DNA of 21,361 nucleotides from NCBI GenBank assembly GCA_011109175.1, contig RDEW01000026.1, forward strand, positions 305,189-326,549, read 5' to 3'. The notes beneath the pieces are model-generated. The model was not told the DNA's origin and did no database searches. It was given only the letters and a program-made list of their open reading frames with translations. Of this stretch, positions 10,813-18,787 are shown in pieces. Position 1 is the first letter of the stretch. The number at the start of each line of letters is the position of its first letter. The position numbers and the translations under genes were made by a program. Source of the DNA: Dicyema japonicum (Eukaryota; Dicyemida; Rhombozoa; Dicyemidae).

Positions 10813-11079
10813 ATTGTACAGGAAAAGTGTTGTCTTCAATACTAACCATCACTTAGGCGAGACTCACTTTATTTTTAAGGAAAAAACAGTTATGGTGTCT
10901 AATTGTTTACATGGAGATAATAATGTTCCTAACATTTTTGTTGCATGAAGGTATTCACTGATGACAACATTACTCGTCAAACCAAACTACGTATAAATAA
11001 TTAAGAGAATGCTGTTTACCGTTTGTTTTGTTTTATTTATTTCAAAACCAAAAATCACGGCAAAATAAAAGAGTTTGGG
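10813..11079. other. Spacer, no gene seen
   Basis: Short plus-strand frames (one starting near 10840 and reading THFIFKEKTVMVSNC) stop within 40 codons and match nothing I recognise. Confidence 0.4.
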
Positions 11080-11106
11080 GGCTGTCAGGTGANGGCTGTC
11101 AGGTGA
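11080..11106. repeat. Undetermined base flanked by 13-bp direct repeat
   Basis: The string ggctgtcaggtga occurs at 11080-11092 and again at 11094-11106, with the only N of the window between them at 11093. This is the pattern expected where two contigs with a short unrecognised overlap were placed side by side. Confidence 0.85.
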
Positions 11107-11337
11107 TTTGGGCCTCCTTAAACAGTCGCCTTATCCTTTCTCAGTGTTCCTCCAAACAGCCGACACACTTCCTATATGGATGAATCACTTTTCGAGAATG
11201 TTGAGGATTCAACGGGGTTCATGTCTTCTCATAAGTTCCTTAAACAGAGTTGGCTTTAGTGGCGAAAAGAACCTCTGTAAAGCCATCGTTACTATTTCTT
11301 GGAAGGAGTTTATTTTCTTTAGGTAGGTATAGGATAG
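11107..11337. other. Unassigned block with plus-strand frame
   Basis: A 72-codon plus-strand frame at 11108-11326 (about 48% GC, above the local background) shows no known domain. It starts directly beside the N-flanked junction, so its 5' side is unreliable. It may belong to a mobile element. Confidence 0.3.
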
Positions 11338-11597
11338 GTTAGAAACAGTTTTGTAGTATACAAGTAGCGTTTTTACAAAATTTAGTTTTTGTTGGGAAGG
11401 AGATGACGTTGCTTACGTATTTGCTTAAGGTCATAAGGGGGTCGTATGTGATCCCCAGTATTTTGATGTTAGAAACAGTTTTGTAGTATACAAGTAGCGT
11501 TTTTACAAAATTTAGTTTTTGTTGGGAAGGAGATGACGTTGATTACGTATTTGCTTAAGGTCATAAGGGGGTCGTATGTGATCCCAAGTATTTTAAT
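11338..11597. repeat. 130-bp tandem duplication inside LINE remnant
   Basis: Copies at 11338-11467 and 11468-11597 differ at very few sites (gttgcttacg versus gttgattacg, atccccag versus atcccaag). On the minus strand each encodes the post-RT motif IKILGITYDPLMTLSKY. Confidence 0.9.
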
Positions 11598-11794
11598 TGA
11601 ATCTGTTTTTTCAGAATGTCCCTAAGCTCAAGGACCTTCCCTTTTAGTCCGTTTATTCTTAGTTGTAAGAGGACAAGGCCTTTTGGTGGCTCAGGATTTG
11701 GATTTATGTCTCCAGAGAGCATCAACAGGACCTCGATCAAGTTTGGTGAGGCAAAGAAAAAACATTTCTCCCAAGAGAAGGGGAAGATATACAA
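11338..11794 (-). pseudogene. Chimeric, internally deleted jockey/CR1-like LINE fragment
   Basis: Reading down the minus strand from 11794, the start of the apurinic-type endonuclease ORF is visible: hydrophobic lead, then LLMLSGDINPNPEPP, the usual entry to this domain, then LRINGLKGKVLELRDIL. At about 11600 the frame shifts directly into KILGITYDPLMTLSKYVSNVI, a motif that in intact elements lies near the C-terminal end of the RT some 700 residues later. The rest of endonuclease and RT is therefore missing. The C-terminal piece is duplicated (see 130-bp repeat). Non-functional. Confidence 0.7.
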
Positions 11795-11797
11795 TGT

Positions 11798-12187
11798 ACT
11801 TATTCAATTTTGATTTTCAGACAAAAAATTCAATTCAAAATTATTTAAAGAAATCTGAGAGCAGTATCTTGTCGCTCGTCCCTAGCCACTACCAAGCAAA
11901 CTATTTGGTAAGGAAATAAGTTAGCTCTGTTCGCTACAAATGCAGACTTTTTCTCCACGAGCAGGTGACCCACATGAAAGTCGCGACAGAAACAATCCAT
12001 GATTGAATATTTAGTAAAGCCATCAGAAGCCTTGTTATCAACAAGTTTCTGGGTCTTATTCCATTTATTGTTTACGGAAGCGAAAATTTCCTATCACGGG
12101 AAGTTCGCGTCCACTTTGTACGTTTACGTTGTGGCCATCACATGGATTTACAATCATATTTGTACATGATTGGATACTCATCCTCTT
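11798..12187. other. Unassigned spacer before integrase scrap
   Basis: No gene recognised. Part of it may be decayed flanking sequence of the LTR-type element whose integrase scrap follows, since short plus-strand frames run toward it, but none is diagnostic. Confidence 0.35.
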
Positions 12188-12331
12188 TACTATGTATTCA
12201 TGCTTGACGACTTTTCCTGTAAGTACGCAGAAGCAGTCAAAATTTCCGTAGAGTACACGTCAACACACATAGCATCTCAAACCAGGCTTCGACCATTAGC
12301 GAAGAAGGTTGTCATCTCACTAGGACATTAG
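12188..12331 (+). pseudogene. Integrase core fragment of an LTR retrotransposon (Gypsy-like)
   Basis: A 48-codon open stretch reads YYVFMLDDFSCKYAEAVKIS followed by a Thr/Ile-Ala segment. This matches the rve integrase pattern in which the second catalytic Asp sits in (L/V)DDFS(K/R)YAEA; an extra Cys codon sits inside it. The frame ends in TAG at 12329. No gag, RT or LTRs are seen nearby, so this is an isolated, decayed relic. Confidence 0.6.
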
Positions 12332-12502
12332 CCATCCCACTGGGGGAGACTAATGAGATCAAAAAGTTAATAGTACCCAGCAGAGGAAAGCAAATTTAAG
12401 CTGTTTTGAGTCAAGTCTGTCTTCTTTTGAAGTTCTAGGTCACATCTGTAAGACAATCTCAAACTTGGTCATGTCCCTCGATTATGGAAGAATTCCGTTT
12501 TG

Positions 12503-12586
12503 AGAATGATTCCCAAACACAGAATGCTCAAGAAGGATCCCATAAATTACAAGTCGATCAGCCTTATTTATTTTAAAAATTATTAA
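12503..12586 (+). pseudogene. Reverse transcriptase finger fragment (non-LTR)
   Basis: Twenty-seven codons read RMIPKHRMLKKDPINYKSIS then LIYF before TAA. This is the conserved IPK...K...P..YRPISL entry to the non-LTR RT domain, with the Arg of YRPISL replaced by Lys and the Pro by Ser. Upstream and downstream frames are broken. Confidence 0.5.
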
Positions 12587-13209
12587 GCGAACTATTTTAT
12601 GTTAAATGTAGATCTACAGGATATCCACCATCCAATGATAACGACAAACCTCATTGAGAAACGAGTCACACATTATTTTCAATTTGACTGTTCATCCGAA
12701 AGTAAATCTCTCACATGAACAGTTTTTGAGCTGATTTTTCATCTAAATTTAGACGAATTCCGCTCTCAAACGAAACAATATCTGAAGAATTCAAGAAATG
12801 GGTGGCAATATATTGTCCACAGTGAAGCATATTCAAAAAAATGCATGATCTATGTCTTTAGTTTGATGAATCGACTAATATAACACCAATTTACTAACCA
12901 TACCTACGCATAGTAGAAAATGACCATATAATTGAGGATTTTCTTATTTGTGTTGAAATTTCAGACAGGATGCTTGTCTATACATATTTGATATTATTAT
13001 AGGCACGTACGGGATGCCAAGATCATGACAAAGCATGTGCACACGAAAGTTAACAATCTAATTAACACTGATATGGATGGTTTAATTAAATAATATTGAT
13101 TAAGTATGAGTACTGAGAAAAATATTGACAATACAAAATTAAAAAACAACCCTTTATTTTTAAGACAATTCCTTTTACATAGGCCAAGATCGTGAGAGCA
13201 TTCCCTCTG
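12587..13209. other. Spacer, no gene seen
   Basis: AT-rich, with several short interrupted frames. One plus-strand stretch near 12999-13091 (RHVRDAKIMTKHVHTKVNN) looks protein-like but stops at once. I could not tie it to a family. Confidence 0.35.
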
Positions 13210-13650
13210 ATCACTGACATTTCGAGCCTCTGTCTAATCCAAAGTCATTCGTGGGATTCTCTTCAAAGCGGTCTTTCTTGATCTTAGAGAGAAATTCGTC
13301 AGTCAGCTTTCCCATGACTCCGGAAGTATCTTATTATAAGTACGAAATGATAGTTTTCGTGAAGGGATTCGCATTTTTGGATTTTCCAGTACTCTGCCTT
13401 GTCGTTCACATCGCTAGGTGAGTGAAAATAATGACATCTTATCTGACCTTTCTTCATCGCCTCTGTCCAAGCCTAAGCATTCCAGCTCAGCTAAAAACCA
13501 CAAGGCTTTGAGTTCTCGTATAACAACGTTGGCAAGACAAAGGTTGTCCTCTTTAGCGAGTTGAAGGCATTTGGGATTATTTCCGCTGAAGTAACTACTC
13601 GTTGCGCCCACTGCTGCATCGCATCCCCTGATCACACCCACGCCAATTTA
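13210..13650 (-). pseudogene. Decayed copy of the recurrent LINE C-terminal region (copy 2)
   Basis: On the minus strand, 13644 down to 13414 ends with NVVIRELKALWFLAELECLG then LDRGDEERSDKMSLF. This parallels INEIVR..MDAAGYSAILEPVG and SDGKRPDRMTIF of copy 1, with the RPD motif mutated to RSD. Beyond a stop, a second frame reads AEYWKIQKCESLHENYHF and, after a further frameshift near 13315, GVMGKLTDEFLSKIKKD, which follow the order seen in copy 1 (KAEKAKLVKY, VKFVPL, LEFFGRLG). Several stops and shifts make it non-functional. Confidence 0.55.
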
Positions 13651-13824
13651 AATCGGGGAGAGTTCTTTGGCGATCCTAAGAGAGATTCACCAGTCCACGA
13701 TTTTAGAGTAACTACTCGTTGCGCCCATTGCTGCCTCGCATCCCCTGATCACACCCACGCCAATTTAAATCGGGGAGAGTTCTTTGGCGATCCTAAGAGA
13801 GATTCACCAGTCCACGATTTTAGC
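13591..13824. repeat. 117-bp tandem duplication (two copies)
   Basis: Copies at 13591-13707 and 13708-13824 differ at two sites (cactgctgcatc versus cattgctgcctc). The period is 39 codons, so a plus-strand frame (13561-13860) stays open and shows the same TTRCAHCC...SPVHDF unit twice. The unit overlaps the upstream end of the minus-strand LINE remnant, so the plus-strand frame is probably a by-product. Confidence 0.9.
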
Positions 13825-14143
13825 AGCAAGCCTTCGGTAGTATGTTCCGCTCACATTTAGGCGAACTCCCCCATCTATCTTTCTGAATGCCAGTAGATGT
13901 CCGCAAAAAAGATTATGAAAGCTTGATACAAGGAATCAACACGATGTGTTTGGATATTTCAAAAGATATTGATGTTGTTTGGGACAATACACTTTTAGAG
14001 CAACTTGTGTCTACGAGAGTACGACGAATCTCCTATTTGAAATGAGGTCTTTTGTGAAGATGGAAACCCTTAAGATGAGGGTCCTTGTGGCTATCCCCTA
14101 GTGGGTGAAAAGTAGTAATAATGAAGCCAAATAATAATAATAA
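13825..14143. other. 3' flank of the RRM gene; (ATA)n-like run
   Basis: No coding sequence is recognised. An aataataataataat run at about 14132-14146 abuts the RRM stop codon. No AATAAA polyadenylation signal is seen on the minus strand. Confidence 0.4.
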
Positions 14144-14956
14144 TCAATTATTGTATTCTGACCAATGGCCATATTGCATTTGCCATTGATATTGGTTTTC
14201 CCACGTTTGATAATCAAAATCTCCCCAATTATAAGGATATAATTGTAAAGGATAGCGAGGCCATCTTTGTGTAATTTTCTTAGCAGACAATGGTTGTGCT
14301 AATTTACATTCAACCTAATATTATATAAATAATACTTTCTTTCCATTAATAATAACATATCTTTCCATACATAATCTATTAACAGGCTCCTTGGAATCAA
14401 AGGTGACAAACCCAAATCCTCTATGTCTCTCCTTATTAGGGTCCATCATTAATACACATTCAACCACCTATTTATTATATTTACTTTACATTTCCATAGT
14501 AACTAAAATAATTCTTTATTGATTCATCATTACAATTGGCAGGTAATCCACCTATAAATATCTTTAAATCATTATCCTTTGTATCCTAACATATTATTAC
14601 TCGTTACCTTCCCACGTGGATTACACACTTTTGCATCAACAATCTTACCGTCTATTATGTGATCCATTGTGTTTAATACTCTCTGAACTGCTCCTTGAGA
14701 GTCAAATGTTACAAATCCGAATCCACGTGACTGTCCTGTCTCTCCATTTGTCATCACTACTGACTCCAACACTTCGCCAAATCGGGAAAAGTACATCTTT
14801 AGTGACTCTAATAATTCTATATTTTTAACTACCGTTGTTAGTAGGTGGAGCTAACCCCCCAACAAATATTTTTCTAATTAAGTTTATTTAAGTTTAATTT
14901 ATTATCTAAACTAATCTTTACCTTCTTTCATCATTATTTTGGGGTACACACTGCAT
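14144..14956 (-). CDS. Two-RRM RNA-binding protein (DAZAP1/Musashi/hnRNP A-like), 6 exons, 224 aa
   Basis: Binds single-stranded RNA through two RRM domains; relatives act in splicing, mRNA transport and translational control. Exons: 14956-14922, 14873-14833, 14807-14608, 14585-14490, 14467-14336, 14314-14144 (675 nt plus 138 nt intron equals the 813-nt span). RRM1 has RNP2 KIFVGGL at 13-19 and RNP1 RGFGFVTF at 53-60; RRM2 has RNP2 KIFIGGL at 100-106 and RNP1 RGFGFVTF at 140-147. The linker (KVCNPRGK) is shorter than but similar to the DAZAP1-type linker. The last ~45 residues are rich in Tyr, Trp and Gln (NQYQWQMQYGHW), a short low-complexity tail in place of the longer Gly/Pro-rich tails of relatives. 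The start is the first ATG after an in-frame TAG. Assignment within the hnRNP A/DAZAP1/Musashi group is uncertain. Confidence 0.93.
14315..14921 (-). other. Five introns of the RRM gene (48, 25, 22, 22, 21 nt)
   Basis: Coordinates in transcription order: 14874-14921, 14808-14832, 14586-14607, 14468-14489, 14315-14335. All are GT...AG. Phases are 2, 1, 0, 0, 0. The first, at 48 nt, is twice the length of every other confirmed intron here. Confidence 0.92.
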
Positions 14957-15232
14957 CGATGACTATTGTATTATTATTTAAATTAATTATTTTTATTTTA
15001 TTAATAATTTAATAATTCTTTTTATTATTTCTCTAACCACACAGACTTACATAATTTTAGCCAAATAAGATTTCTGACAGACTGACAAAATTTTAACAAA
15101 ATAAGAACCCATATCATTAGTGTGTATATTCGTCCTTTAGTTAAGTTGTTATTTCATCCATACATAATTTGAATTTATATCTACTATAAATACACTACGC
15201 ATACTATAACACATCAAAGTGTTAGTTATTAA
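14957..15232. other. AT-rich 5' flank of the RRM gene
   Basis: No coding sequence. A TATAAATA string occurs at 15185-15192 on the plus strand. The RRM promoter (minus strand) should lie in the A/T-rich 14957-15060 stretch. Confidence 0.4.
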
Positions 15233-15286
15233 CTAAGCATCACAGTGTATCATAAATAGATTAGCTAAGCATCAGAGTGTATCATA
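15233..15286. repeat. 32-bp period direct repeat
   Basis: ctaagcatcacagtgtatca at 15233 recurs as ctaagcatcagagtgtatca at 15265, with one mismatch over 22 bases. A weaker third unit (catcaaagtgt) lies at 15212-15222. Confidence 0.75.
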
Positions 15287-15297
15287 GATTGGTCACC

Positions 15298-15469
15298 AAC
15301 CTTGTTTCCTTTAATATATATAACAATTAAATTGTGGATTGTAATAATTGCTATATTTGTAGAGAGTTAATTGTAAACTGAGGAACCTTGTTTCCTTTAA
15401 TATATATAACAATTAAATTGTGGATTGTAATAATTGCTATATTTGTAGAGAGTTAATTTTAAACTGAGC
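15298..15469. repeat. 86-bp tandem duplication (two copies)
   Basis: Copies at 15298-15383 and 15384-15469 begin aaccttgtttcc and end gtaaactgag or ttaaactgag. They differ by about one base. Non-coding. Confidence 0.9.
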
Positions 15470-16215
15470 TTACTCTTTCCTTCCTTCCCATAGGAATAAT
15501 AATCAGAACACCTTAATAATACTTTAGTTAAATATCCAAATGGCTGATAATCGTTCTCTTAGCAGAGTTAACCACCACTCATCCTTTTCTCCACATCAGT
15601 TCAGCATACAATAAGATACACACAAGATTGACAGATGTAATTTCCACAAGTTGATTTGAAACAGAGATGAAATCTTAACCTGGAACTTTAATTCCGTGTA
15701 TGTGCTCAACCACTATACTTAATATGAATACGAGGTCGTGTGGTGCAAAAAGGGAGAGCTTTCCTTGTCAACATTTCTATATTTAGAAGTTAGAAATCCG
15801 TCAATTGTTTTCCCAAATGTAATTTATTTGTTTTGATTACTCACAGGATCCCTGACCTCCCCAAACAAATAGTCTTTTTATGGCCATCTTTACATTTTGA
15901 AGAAATAATTCTTCCCCCACATAAGAACCGTCTGAAAATAAAACTTACCAATACTCATCCGGGAATAGGATTGTCACAAGTAACCATTAGCATGTGATAT
16001 CGCCATAAACGGAAAAAAGCATGAACCGAATACTACTCGAAATGTGCAGTGTTACAAGTACAAGACATAAAGGTATACTCTCAATGATAACTGTTCTTTA
16101 ATCTAAAATAAAGTTTGCGTGCCATGTCTTTGTATAGCTGTAAGTATTATGGATATAGTGAAAGAGATATTATTTTCTAGTCGACATACTGTCAAAAGAC
16201 TTATGTTTATGACCA
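15470..16215. other. Spacer with one 24-codon ATG frame
   Basis: ATG 15540 to TAA 15614 encodes a 24-residue Ser/His-rich peptide (MADNRSLSRVNHH). It is preceded by a pyrimidine-rich tract ending in catag that resembles an ordinary long-intron acceptor. Nothing else is recognised to 16215. Confidence 0.3.
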
Positions 16216-16275
16216 GGTAGCATTGGTTAGTGCTGTCGTATGCGTCGCAGGGTTCAATTTAAATTCTAAAATACC
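16216..16275 (+). ncRNA. tRNA-like sequence, candidate SINE head
   Basis: An A-box-like tagcattggttag (16218-16230) is followed about 20 bases later by a B-box-like gggttcaattt (16250-16260). A D-arm can fold (GCA, loop ttggttag, TGC), and ggta at 16216 can pair with tacc at 16272. The anticodon arm does not pair and the span is about 60 rather than 72+ nt, so it is not a working tRNA. A decayed tRNA-derived SINE is the likelier reading. Confidence 0.4.
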
Positions 16276-16311
16276 ACCTAATTATTTTGAGTATAAAAAT
16301 ACCACCCAATT
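16268..16311 (+). repeat. 28-bp period repeat downstream of tRNA-like head
   Basis: aaaataccacctaatt at 16268-16283 recurs as aaaataccacccaatt at 16296-16311 with one mismatch. The first unit overlaps the 3' end of the tRNA-like fold, as a SINE body repeat might. Confidence 0.7.
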
Positions 16312-16444
16312 GAACAATAATTTCGCCACTTGAATAAATATTGTTTGATGCAAGGGGTTAATAAACTCCAAACTCTCCCTGTTCAATCAGTCTCTAGTGA
16401 TAGATTGGTTAAAATAAAGAAACAATCAACCGAGGGTCATACAG

Positions 16445-16646
16445 TAACCACTCAAATAGCCAACTCACGAAGATCTCCTGTTTGTGTAGAAATCTGATTC
16501 CCAGAAGACCCAGAAATTCCGGACTTTTCAACGGACTGATTCACCATTTCGAAAATATTAGGGCATTTTTCCATACACGCCTCTAGGATATACGCCTCTA
16601 ATGAGACTGGTGAAAGCTTTCTGGATGTAAAGTTTGCCAAGAACAT
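16445..16646 (-). pseudogene. Fragment of the recurrent LINE C-terminal region (copy 3)
   Basis: The minus strand from 16646 reads a 64-codon frame ending SSGNQISTQTGDLRE. This parallels LGNRITSCTGDLRE in copy 1. The DNA then continues ttggctatttgag, matching copy 1 tggctatttgag (LFE) after loss of about six bases, which shifts the frame into a TGA. The upstream part (SPVSLEAYILEACMEKC) aligns only loosely with the VPLAMETSG stretch. The order and DNA-level match make common origin likely. Confidence 0.5.
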
Positions 16647-17734
16647 GCCCCAGGAATCTTCTCTGCTGCTTTATTGAAATGTTCTAACTGAATTAACAAT
16701 TGCCTTTAATTGTAGACGAACTTCAACTCATACTTGAGTAAGGCTTAACAATTGTGTAATAAAGGGAATTGAACACGTGGAGAACCACTTCGGAAAGTAC
16801 TTCAAACATAATCCGATTCATATGTGAGGTAATTGAATTTGTCTCTAGTTGGTAACGAGTTAGTCTTGCCAATAAAATTCTCTATCTCTCTAAACCTGGA
16901 TTTTGCCGCGTGGCGCCATGTGATGCTGCGTGGTTAATTGGTTAATTTTTTCTGCTTGCTTGTCTCTTCCTTCTCTCTCTTCCTAATAGAGTGGCGTCAT
17001 GTGATCCACCTGACTAGGTGACGCCCAGTCCCAGGCCGGCATGAAAAGGGATCATTTGCTCTTCCCCACTCCACTGGAGGGGTTTCCACAACTGCATGTA
17101 ATGCACGTCTTAACCCTTATGGTGATTCCGGATGGACTCTGTAGAAGTGGAAACTGGATACACTTAATTAGTTGTTTACTTTAACTTCTTTCTCTTTGTA
17201 TCCGGGGTTAATAAATAATAATAATAAAACCTTCACATACCTAATGGCAATTTGCTGTTATTATTTAGGTTTGGGTCTATTGACACCCATTACACGCAGG
17301 TTGCTTTCTAAATGGTAGGTACTGTACGAGCTGTCCTACGTCATATTTTTCCATTATGTGCGTTTTTGATTACTCAAAAGAATATAAATCTTAGGCTGAT
17401 TTGCAATAGATGTTGTAACTGTTCCAAACTAAGATACCCTGTCGAATGGAGATGATTTTTACACTCCCTGGGATACGCCATCATCTGCAGCAATGCCCAC
17501 TATCTACTGGCAGTTCGAACACGATTTGTTACAAATGTCTTCGCTTCTGTTTACGAATACAGATTAACGTGTCATAGTCAAGGATTTATACTCGATTGTT
17601 AGTGAATCCTTAGTCCGACCTCTCAGTAATCTCATCACTGAATAATTGAGGTTTCTTTTAAATCATAATTCAGACCACGGATGTTAAAAATTAATTCAAT
17701 TCCAAAGACCATTGTTAAACCGAAAAAAACTAAA
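16647..17734. other. Mixed spacer with (TAA)n tail
   Basis: No intact gene. 16908-17020 contains two related strings, gtggcgccatgtgat and gtggcgtcatgtgat, about 75 bases apart. A (TAA)n run at 17208-17228 after a more GC-rich block (17000-17160) looks like the 3' tail of a plus-strand LINE or SINE. A plus-strand stretch near 17400-17460 is Cys-rich (LICNRCCNCSKLRYPVEWR, then TGA), recalling a zinc ribbon, but is too short to assign. Confidence 0.35.
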
Positions 17735-18360
17735 CTAAGTGATCCCGACGAATTGGATCAAGGCTCTCATCTTTTCTCGGTGTTGATCCCTTGAGCCTAC
17801 ACAAGTACGTTGCGGACGAGCGCTTTCTTTTTGGCATTGGAGTCCATTCTTGTTTTCTTTGATTAGTTTCTCCATGAGCGTCGGTGATTTAATGTTTTCC
17901 CCTGTGTACCATCTCTCCGTTAGCTTGAAGGCCCTTTTCTGGGTTGCGGAGATTTTCTGGATGTTCGCATAAGAGGCCAGTGGTCCCCAAAAAGTACACG
18001 CATATGAAATGCATGGTTCGATGTACTGTGAGTAGAGCGTTTTAAGTATATGATGATGTCCAATTTTCCATAGACCTGTTAGGCATTTCAGAAAGTTGAT
18101 TTTCTTCTCACATTTGTTCAGCACGTCTCGAATAGTTCATGTACGTATCGAAAGTCAGACCCAATATTTTTTGCCATTTGCTGAACGGCAATTCTCTTCC
18201 CTCCGCAGTAATTTCTATTTTCCTGTTCGACAATCTTTTGTCCGAGGTATAGAGAGTTGTAACAGATTTTCGGTATTGATTGACAGCCGATTTTCATTAA
18301 ACCACTCGAGTAGTCGATCTATGTAGTTTTGTATTCTTTCCGTCGCTTTTCACAAGCTAT
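17735..18360 (-). pseudogene. Broken LINE reverse transcriptase C-terminal region (jockey/CR1-like)
   Basis: On the minus strand the order of motifs is that of the end of a non-LTR RT: RLLEWFNENRLSINTENL (about 18320-18262), then KIEITAEGRELPFSKW and KILGLTFDTYMNYSR (about 18220-18130), then a 129-codon frame with CEKKINFLKCLTGLWKIG, LKTLYSQYIEPCISYAC and IQKISATQKRAFKLT. At least two frameshifts (near 18225 and 18135) separate these blocks, and a TGA precedes the first. The catalytic YADD region upstream is unrecognisable. The KILG.T.D motif matches the chimeric fragment at 11338-11794, so the two probably share a family. Confidence 0.75.
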
Positions 18361-18597
18361 GCCAGGATAACCGAGTCACGAACGATCCGCCTGAGCTTTC
18401 CAAGCCCCTAATGTTACTAAACGCACGTGTTGCTTATTCCTTCAGATATCTCCAACACATTCAACGTCAGCAAAACTAACCACGTGATGGTAGTCCTCAT
18501 TTACAACGAAGTTTTATTCGTTCTGATGTGATTCAGTATAAATAATGGCAAGAATGTCTGTAGAGTATTTAGCAAAATTATGATTCATTCATATAAT
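18361..18597. other. Spacer, probably decayed LINE RT core then AT-rich flank
   Basis: 18361-18420 has residual coding character on the minus strand, continuous with the LINE remnant. From 18480 on the sequence is ordinary AT-rich spacer leading into the duplicated leader. Confidence 0.35.
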
Positions 18598-18787
18598 GAA
18601 TTGAGGAAGTAAATTTTTGTGAATTCCTTATATTGATTTACGTAAGTCCTCACCAAATATATAAGCAACTCCCGTCAACTCCAAACAAAATGGAATTGAG
18701 GAAGTACATTTTTGTGAATTCCTTATATTGATTTACGTAAGTCCTCACCAAATATATAAGCAACTCCCGTCAACTCCAAACAAAATG
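18598..18787 (+). repeat. 95-bp tandem duplication carrying leader and start codon
   Basis: Copies at 18598-18692 and 18693-18787 differ at one base (aagtaaattt versus aagtacattt). Each ends in ccaaacaaaatg, so each copy supplies an ATG: 18690 begins a 13-codon frame that stops at 18731, and 18785 begins the acidic protein. Each copy also contains tatataag and a GTAAGT. Confidence 0.92.
18642..18760 (+). promoter_or_regulatory. TATA-like box or 24-nt leader intron, in two copies
   Basis: tatataag at 18658-18665 and 18753-18760 lies about 32 bases before each ATG, as a TATA box would for an almost leaderless mRNA. The same bases can be read as the 3' end of a 24-nt GTAAGT...AAG intron (18642-18665 and 18737-18760), exactly the size of the introns in this window. 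The sequence does not decide between the two. Confidence 0.45.

Noticed and set aside
13561-13860. Cys/His-rich repeat protein (TTRCAHCC unit twice)
   Set aside because: The two units arise from the 117-bp duplication being divisible by three, and the opposite strand carries the LINE remnant; a single unit shows no domain.
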